Shown: in pieces, positions 57,805 through 64,000 of the stretch | Position numbering within the stretch: the stretch's first letter is position 1 | Layout of the letters: each line of letters opens with the position of its first letter | From: Ursus arctos | Taxonomy: Eukaryota > Chordata > Mammalia > Carnivora > Ursidae | Assembly: GCF_023065955.2 (NCBI RefSeq) | Contig: NW_026623067.1 | Location: forward strand, 57,978,444 to 58,042,443 | Reading direction: 5' to 3' | DNA length: 64,000 nt | Notes under the pieces: generated by a model | What the model was told of the DNA's origin: nothing | Database searches by the model: none | Seen by the model: the letters and a program-made list of their open reading frames with translations, nothing else | Translations under genes and position numbers: made by a program

Positions 57805-57960
57805 GTGGTTCTCACGGGGTGATTCCTGAACTAGCAGCATCATTTGGGAATTTATCATTACAAATTCTTAGGCCTGATTCAGACCTACTGAATCAAAAAC
57901 TCTAGTTGATTCTAGGTGATTCTGAGTAGGCTAAAGTTTGGGAAGCATTGCTGATTTGGA
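57805..57960. repeat. MER5-like DNA transposon relic
   Basis: Blocks atagtggttctcacggggtg, ctagcagcatcatttgggaa, acaaattcttaggcctgatt, cagacctactgaatcaaaaa, ggtgattctgagtaggctaa and agtttgggaagcattgctga. hAT-Charlie type, non-coding. Confidence 0.78.
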
Positions 57961-58584
57961 TCTCCCAATTCCTCTCTTAAAAAAACCTAGATTTCAATGA
58001 TGCAAAGGTCTGCCCACATTGTCAGCATACTCATGCTGCTGACGGTTTTGTAATGATGGTGTTTTGCAACATAAACCAGGAGACATGTTTCAAGGTACCT
58101 CATACGACATCTTCAGAAGAGGTTTATTTTGGTTTTTCTGTATCTTGGGTTTAAGTTTTTCAATGTAGTGGACCTCATGCTCCTAACTCCACAGGCCAGT
58201 ATTTTGTAAGTTTGAGAACCAAAAGGAACTAGTTTACTTGAACAAAGTTTCAAAACAGCTAATCCACGATAAAAACAATTCATTTAGTTGTTTAAATGCC
58301 AGATTGCTCAAATACCTTGATTCTCTAAGAGGGTTCTTCTTAAACTCTTTACTTGCTCTCAAAAGCGAAAAAAATTTTAATGGCCACAGGTGTACTTGTA
58401 AAGTCTGAGAAGGCTAATAAGGCTAATTCTATATTCTAGGTCCTTCTAGTATGAATGCAAACTCTGAAGTGAGTTGGCATCATAGCCATGGAATGCTGTG
58501 GCAAAATCTCCACTCTTCCACAGTTGTGTCCCTTTGGTTTCTTTAACATTCCCTCAAACTCATCATCTTTGGGAGGCCCTCTCA
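57961..58584. other. unique AT-rich sequence
   Basis: No repeat or gene recognised. Confidence 0.45.
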
Positions 58585-58800
58585 GATTACAGAAAGAATA
58601 TAGACTGTGGGGTTGGAAGATCTGGGTTCAAACCCAAGCTCTGCTACTTAGTACTTGCGTGGCCTCAAGTAAGTTACTTAACCTCTCTGAGCCTCTATTT
58701 CCTAATGTAAGAGGCCAAACACCTATCTCATTGGTTTAATGTATAAATTAAAAGTGATTTGATCCAAAAAGTTCCCAGGACAGAGCAAGTGTATAATAAA
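58585..58800 (+). repeat. MIR SINE
   Basis: Sense MIR: gactgtggggttggaagatc, ctgggttcaaacccaagctc, tgctacttagtacttgcgtg, agttacttaacctctctgag, then a 3' part to aagtgtataataaatg. Nearly full length and well preserved. Confidence 0.9.
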
Positions 58801-58978
58801 TGTTATTCTACCCTCGCTTTCCTTTGCATTCCCCTTAGTGTAGTACCAATTTCTGCCTTATAGTTATAGAGAACTTTAAGGTATTATAATGTCCCAAAGA
58901 CATATACTGAATAGTTTTCAATTATTAATTTATAAATGTACGGGTGTAACTTTTGCTTGCTTAATAAAAAACCAACTT

Positions 58979-59193
58979 GGGGAGGCTGGGTGGCTCAGTC
59001 AGTTAAGTGTCTGCCATCTGCTCAGGTCATGATCCCAGGGTCCTGGGATCGAGCCCCGGCTCGGCTCTCAGGCTCCCTGCTCAGTGGGGAGTCTGCTTCT
59101 CCCTCTCCCTTTGTGATCTCTCTCACTCTTCCTCTCTCTCAAAACAATAAATAAAAGTAAAATAAAAGTAAAAAAAAAAGTAAAAAAGTAAAA
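58979..59193 (+). mobile_element. carnivoran tRNA-Lys SINE (SINEC)
   Basis: Head ggaggctgggtggctcagtc, B-box-like gggatcgagccccg, aggctccctgctcagtgggg, CT-rich tail, then an (aaaagta)-type A-rich end to 59193. Flanked by an imperfect duplication (aaaaaaccaactt against aaaaaatcaactt). Confidence 0.93.
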
Positions 59194-59559
59194 AATCAAC
59201 TTTTGGCAAGCAAATAAATGAAAGTATGAAGAAAAGTATAATCAATACAAATGGAAAAGCCTTTCAAAAGTCATGTACCAGCAATTAAAATAAGAGGTCT
59301 TCCCTCACATCAGGTAAATGGAGATTATAGATACATCTACACTTGTCTATGACCAAAAGTCATAGTCATGCAGCATAGCAGTACAAATGTCAAATATCGG
59401 GGGGAATAGGTTACTACGACTCTACCACTCTAGTTGAACGGTGTAGATCCATCAGGCTACATTTTATGGCAGTTTCTTACCTTTACTGTTTTGCCTCATA
59501 GACAAAGCCAATCAACTCCAAATTATTTTACCCAGATTTTTCACCTAGTAGATTGGTCA

Positions 59560-59690
59560 ACTTATTCACTAGTCAAAAAATATTTATTGAATGATAATTA
59601 TGGACAAGGCATTCTGGGAAACAAAGAATTATGAGGCATGGCTATACTTTTAAGCAACTTAAAACATAGTGGGCACTTAATAGTGGACAC
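59560..59690 (+). repeat. ancient interspersed repeat fragment, family not assigned
   Basis: tatttattgaatgataatta, then caaggcattctgggaaacaa, resembles the start of the same common old element as at 30390 and 45595. Confidence 0.35.
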
Positions 59691-59784
59691 TTCACAAAAG
59701 CTTCTACAGAATTAATTCCAATTAAGTGGTACTAATAATAAATTCTTCAGGTTTAGAGAGACAAGTCCTTCAACGGGGACAAGG

Positions 59785-60000
59785 AAGAGTAATGGAGCCC
59801 AGGTTCTGGAATCAGAACTCTATCCTAGCTCATCTACTTACAGATCTATGACAGTGACAAATTGCTTAACCTTCCCATGCTTTAGTTTACCTCTGTGAAA
59901 AACAGGGATGTCCCCTTGTAGGATGTTTGTGAGAATTAAATAAGTCACATAACATATTTAGAAAAGCACTCGGCACAAAGTGCACCATACATATGAACTA
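59785..60000 (+). repeat. MIR SINE
   Basis: Order ggagcccaggttctggaatc, atcctagctcatctacttac, ttgcttaaccttcccatgct, gtgagaattaaataagtcac, aagcactcggcacaaagtgc. Nearly full-length sense MIR. Confidence 0.88.
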
Positions 60001-60039
60001 CGTAGTAATACTATTCACGTTGTATTAGTATTCATGGAG

Positions 60040-60560
60040 AAGGGAAACAGCTCAGTTGGGTCATGTGATGGAGACTACAAAGAAAAGAAGAAAAGATACT
60101 ACCGGTATGGAGACCAATAAAGATTCACTTGTGAGCAGCAGGGTGACATGATTAAGAGGTTTTGGGGAAGTTCATCTGCAGTATATATTGGACAGTGGAG
60201 ACACTGGCAACAAGGAGACCAGAGAGAGAAAAATATTTTAGTGGTACAGACACAGGCATGATTGTAACAGTGGGAGTGGAGAAGGGAGAAAAGGCAAGTC
60301 TTTGCAAAGGAAGGACTGACCAAGTGTGGCGAATGACTGGATGGGAGAATTAAGGTGATGAAAGAATAAAAGATGATTCTGAAAATGTTAAGCCTGGATT
60401 AATAGGAAAATGGAGTACTATGGATGGAAGCAAAGCAGTCAAGAAGGGAAGCCAATTATAGAAGGAGGCTGATCTTAGAAATGTAAAGGTTGACGCTTTT
60501 AAGTGGATTTGTCAGCAGGAGTTGAAAATATGGTACTCCTGCATGGAGAAGGTGCTAGTT
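60040..60560 (+). repeat. ancient interspersed repeat-like block, family not assigned
   Basis: agcagcagggtgacatgatt, agtggagacactggcaacaa, then gaatgactggatgggagaat, resembles the internal part of the same common old mammalian element as at 45595. Diverged; the 63- and 74-codon frames on it are incidental. Confidence 0.4.
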
Positions 60561-60788
60561 ATCCCTGAGTAAGGGAAGGGCTTGATGAAATGCTATAAGT
60601 GGTACCACAGTGAATCATCAGAATTAGCTCTCCCTATGCCTCCTTCACTATCTTTTTCACTTTTCCCAGCTGGCGCCAGCTAGTAGTCTCACCTTCTACC
60701 TCTTTATCCCCTTCCACTTTTATCAGGATGGAAATTAAAAATAGGCTATAGATGTCTGAGACTTGTCTCTAAAATCACCGTTTTTCTC

Positions 60789-60997
60789 GGGGCGCCTGGG
60801 TGGCTCAGTCGTTAAGTGTCTGCCTTTGGCTCAGGTCATGATCCCAGCGTTCTGGGATGAAGCCCTCCCATGGAGCCCCGCACTGGGCTCTCTGCTCAGT
60901 GGGAAGCCTGCTTCTTCCTCTCCCACTCCCCCTGCTTGTGTTCCCTACCTCGCTACCTCTCTCTCTGTCAAATAAACAAATAAAATCTTTAAAAAAT
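60789..60997 (+). mobile_element. carnivoran tRNA-Lys SINE (SINEC)
   Basis: Head ggggcgcctgggtggctcag, ttaagtgtctgcctttggct, gttctgggatgaagccctcc, gctctctgctcagtgggaag, CT-rich tail, aaataaacaaataaaatc end. 17-bp target duplication with one mismatch (aaatcaccgtttttctc at 60772-60788, aaatcaccgttcttctc at 60998-61014). The insert ccatggagccccgc near 60869 is a small internal duplication. Confidence 0.95.
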
Positions 60998-61289
60998 AAA
61001 TCACCGTTCTTCTCCTCTTGCCACTCAGAAAGTTACATATCCCATACAATTTCTCCACGTTGGAGTCAAAATAATAGAAATACGCTGGAAGGTTAAACAT
61101 ACTTCAACAGTTAACCCCACAACTCAACTGAAAGGACCCCTAGTCCACCTTTTCCTTCTCTTTACATCCAAAATGGTTCCAGGCACAGCCAAGAAACCTC
61201 ATATATGGTGATCAGACTAGGAGTGTCTGCTGAGTACTTCATATGCATTTGTATATACTGGGCACTCAGGGTGATGAGGCTCCAGTATT

Positions 61290-61640
61290 CATTTACCTGC
61301 TCACTGAAAACATTCTGTTCTTTCATGCTGCTATTCTTTAATACATTCTATTCCCATGTGTAATTTTTCTTTCTTCTTTAAGACTCATGTCAACAATTAA
61401 CTCTTCTGCAGAGGCTTCCCTGACCCTTCCAGACATAGTTATTTCCTTTTCTGTGATCTTCAACTAATCAGTTCACATTTCCATTAAAGCACATCATATA
61501 ATATTTGAATTAGTATACTTATCTTTCTCCACCCACCCCCAACCCAATAACTTATTTTTCTTTGTATCCATAGCCCATCACACCATGCCTGGGACACAGT
61601 ATGTGCCCACCAAATGAAGGATGAATAAATGAATGAACAA
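61290..61640 (+). repeat. L2 3' fragment
   Basis: Order gaggcttccctgacccttcc, ccattaaagcacatcatata, ttctttgtatccatagccca, ccatgcctgggacacagtat, gtgcccaccaaatgaaggat and gaataaatgaatgaac. Typical L2 3' end, about 350 bp. Confidence 0.88.
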
Positions 61641-61868
61641 TCAAGTACAAGACTTTGGTTTCCCTTGATTATTTGTTTTAGTTACAATATCGTATTTTAA
61701 TGTGATCTTTATTTGTATTTTCTTCAACCCTTATGCTATTTTGTCCCTGTAATGCTATATAGACCCAAGAATCTGGTAACAAATTCCCAAGTTTTGACAT
61801 TTCATTGGCATTTCATAGGAAGTGGTTTTAGTTTGTTACTAATTTTTTGTGTATTTCATTGAATTTTT

Positions 61869-62074
61869 TTTATTTTTATTTTTTTTAAGATTTTATTTAT
61901 TTATTTGACAGAGATAGAGACAGCCAGCGAGAGAGGGAACACAAGCAGGGGGAGTGGGAGAGGAAGAAGCAGGCTCATAGCGGAGGAGCCTGATGTGGGG
62001 CTCGATCCCATAACGCCAGGATCACGCCCTGAGCCGAAGGCAGACGCTTAACCACTGTGCCACCCAGGTGCCCC
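61869..62074 (-). mobile_element. carnivoran SINE (SINEC), antisense
   Basis: Reverse-complement young-type SINE: ttaagattttatttatttat tail, gagatagagacagccagcga, acacaagcagggggagtggg, gaagcaggctcatagcggag, gctcgatcccataacgccag and a head ending gccacccaggtgcccc at 62074. Flanked by a 13-bp duplication with one mismatch (tcattgaattttt at 61856-61868, tcactgaattttt at 62075-62087). Confidence 0.96.
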
Positions 62075-62087
62075 TCACTGAATTTTT

Positions 62088-62698
62088 AAATGAAAATGTT
62101 GATAATTTTTTCAAGAATTTCTGTTCAAGTTGAACAAAGTAACATGTCTTAAGTTACTTTATTTTTAAGATAATGAACTATTTTCAGGCAAATCAAAAAG
62201 TGAACAAAAATTTAATATTAATTACTAGAGATTTTTCTATCATAAACCCACATTTTTGTCAGATACCCATGATCTGGTTCTTCTGCTCAAGTCTCTTAGA
62301 TCCTGTGTGGTCCCTTCTGGCTTATTTAAAATGAGGGGGGCCCATCTATGTAAGCAGGTAGATGAATGGGTGAATAAAAGAAGCCAGTCTCTCTCTCCAC
62401 ATACAGATCTCCAAAAATAATAGGATACATGTGTGTAAAAGTGGTAAACCACTAATAATATTTAGAACTCCACAATTCCTAGTGGAAATAAAATAATAAA
62501 GCAGCAAAGCATTCAAGAAAAAGCAAAGCACCATGGTTAAAACATTGGCATCAGAATTCAAAGTCTGTCTGAAATCCAATCACTGATGATTTGGTCTGCT
62601 TATACTAGGAATTTAGACTCCTTTTATGTTATGGTCCACTTAGAGATAGGCAAGCTAGACCTCCTGACCAGGGTCTGCATTAAGACCGTGCTCTACAT
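62088..62698. other. unique AT-rich sequence
   Basis: No repeat or gene recognised; frames up to 77 codons. Confidence 0.45.
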
Positions 62699-62892
62699 GG
62701 GTGCCTGGGTGGCTCAGTTGGTTAAGCGTCTGCCTTCAGCTCAGGTCATGATCCTGGGGTCCTGGGATCGAGTCCCACATCCTGCTCTCCGCTTGGTGGG
62801 GAGTCTGCTTCTTCCTCAACAGCCCCCCCCGCTCCTGATATCTCTCTTTCTCTAATAAATAAATTGTAAAAGTCTTAAAAAAAAAAAAAGAC
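62699..62892 (+). mobile_element. carnivoran tRNA-Lys SINE (SINEC)
   Basis: Head gggtgcctgggtggctcagt, tggttaagcgtctgccttca, B-box-like gggatcgagtcccac, gctctccgcttggtggggag, then a diverged tail (cagccccccccgctcc) and poly-A. Imperfect flanking duplication. Confidence 0.93.
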
Positions 62893-63355
62893 TGGGCTGT
62901 AATTATGCAACTGCTGAACACTCTCATTATCAATGGAGATTTTTAACAACCGAACTACTAGTAGTACTGGTTGAGTCACCCTTACACTTTGGTAGAGGGA
63001 GTAAAAGAACTACAACCATGTCTAAAGTTAGTAAATATTTCACTTGCAATAGTTCAAAATTACAAAACAGGTAAGGTAATGTATACTGCTTTGTTTAAAA
63101 GAGATTAATAAGTGCTACTCTTTAAACACTCAATACTTTAACATATTATTTCCAAAATAAGGCACAAATTCCCAAGAACCATCCTTAAAGGCGCAAATTT
63201 CCAAGAACCTAGAAATGAGGCAAAATTTCTAAGCCTTCAGGGAAACTTACGCATGTAAATGAGTATTTCCTTCTAAGCAATCACTCTGGGAGGCCATGTG
63301 GATACCAATGATGCTATCGTTCCCAACAACATTTTGAGAATTGTGCTTTTGTAAC
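62893..63355. other. unique AT-rich sequence
   Basis: No repeat named. A local duplication is visible at about 63163-63209: aggcacaaattcccaagaac recurs as aggcgcaaatttccaagaac about 28 bases later. Confidence 0.45.
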
Positions 63356-63359
63356 TATT

Positions 63360-63600
63360 TTATACAAGATGATAAGTCTTCAGGGACATTTTGGTTTTGC
63401 CAAAAAAACTTTTGACCCAACTTGATCATCTGTTTTATTCACCATATTTGACTCTCGCTGACATTTGGCTATTTGTAAAAAGTCAAATCCACCCTCAAAG
63501 AATGAGAATGAGAATTTGTCTAACAAATGGGCAAAAATTTTTATGTTCTAAAAAGTTTTCAGCATTGGGCCTATCAGTAGAAAACAAAATTTAAAATGAT
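63360..63600 (+). pseudogene. possible mariner/Tc1-type transposase remnant
   Basis: An open stretch (67 codons, 63391-63594) contains HLFYSPYLTLADIWLFVK. Its spacing echoes the HPPYSPDLAPxDxxLF signature of mariner transposases, around the last catalytic acidic residue. About 15 codons upstream, in another frame, caagatgataag near 63365 could be the decayed QDN-type motif with the middle catalytic aspartate. If so, a frameshift and substitutions have killed it. In living elements this enzyme cuts and pastes DNA at TA sites. No terminal inverted repeats were found. Moderate to low certainty; it could be coincidence. Confidence 0.4.
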
Positions 63601-63747
63601 CAGTCTTTTGAACATCACTTATAAAATACCTGTTGGAAGGACAGGGCCAAATTCATTGCCATAATTAATTATGAGAAATCAACCAATGAAAGCTCTTGTC
63701 ACATCAGAGAGTTCTATCAATGAAATACTGACTGGTTACTTATTTTT

Positions 63748-63900
63748 TACTGATTTTTTAACTTTTTATTTTGAAAAAATTATAGACTCACAAGAAGTTA
63801 CAAAAATAGCACACAGAGTTCTATCTTCCCTTCACTCGGCTTCCTCCAGAGCTGCTAATTTATGTAACTGCAGTACAATATCTAAACCAGGAAAGTGACA
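63748..63900 (-). repeat. old L1-like fragment, antisense
   Basis: The order actttttattttgaaaaaat, tatagactcacaagaagtta, caaaaatagcacacagagtt, atttatgtaactgcagtaca and aaaccaggaaagtgacattg is a common old mammalian dispersed sequence that I associate with L1M elements. Family and orientation are not certain. Confidence 0.5.
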
Positions 63901-63933
63901 TTGTCTAACACTGTTAAGTACAGTATACGTTAA

Positions 63934-63972
63934 GTAGGTCATACATATGTATATGTATATACATATACATAT
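63934..63972 (+). repeat. TATACA/TATATG low-complexity tract
   Basis: Alternating cata/tata words (catatgtatatgtatatacat, then more) give a locally self-complementary tract of about 39 bp. Confidence 0.85.
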
Positions 63973-64000
63973 TTAGTCATCATTTTTTACATGCATTCAT

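Overview
This window is vertebrate nuclear DNA from a carnivoran mammal. The marker is about nineteen copies or fragments of the carnivoran tRNA-Lys-derived SINE (SINEC/CAN-SINE class). Each has an internal Pol III A box (near tggcacagcggttaag) and B box (near gggatcgagcccc), a CT-rich tail and an (AAATA)n/poly-A end. The commonest subtype here (cctccgctatgagcctgc followed by a CT-rich tail) is, as I remember it, the one abundant in bears and giant panda, so an ursid or close arctoid relative is my best guess. No sequence search was run.

I find no protein-coding exon, rRNA, tRNA gene or CRISPR array that I can defend. All open frames are short (at most 235 codons). The longest lie in a CpG island, where stop codons are rare by composition; many others are readings of SINE, L1, HAL1, LTR or microsatellite sequence. 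The window reads as intergenic or deep-intronic DNA: unique AT-rich sequence, old repeats, and some compact segments that look regulatory.

Layout. 1-15 kb: unique sequence with an old antisense L1, an MLT1-like LTR split by a SINE, several SINEs, MIR, L2 and MER5-like fragments, a GGAA microsatellite, and two candidate conserved non-coding elements (about 9.1-9.3 and 13.0-13.24 kb). 15.04-17.48 kb: a large CpG island with an AT-richer core containing a perfect 9-bp inverted repeat. 19.3-27.6 kb: two HAL1 copies, a double SINE insertion with three target-site copies, an MLT1 LTR, a CpG-retaining candidate element at 22.1-22.5 kb, and young SINEs with perfect target duplications. 31.7-34.3 kb: a decayed ERVL provirus remnant (pol/integrase region plus a 3' MLT2-like LTR) broken by an antisense L1. 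36-48 kb: L2, MIR, MER5-like and MLT1-like relics, a second double SINE insertion at 40.77-41.22 kb, and a candidate element at 38.03-38.4 kb. 51.37-52.25 kb: a second CpG island running into an AT-rich flank. 53-64 kb: LTR, MIR, L2 and SINE relics, a possible mariner/Tc1 transposase remnant, an old L1-like piece and a TATACA repeat.

Taken together, two CpG islands about 35 kb apart with TAAT-bearing segments between and around them resemble the non-coding flank of a developmental regulator or a lncRNA locus. I cannot name the gene. That reading is inference; the repeat calls rest on sequence I can see plus my memory of the families.
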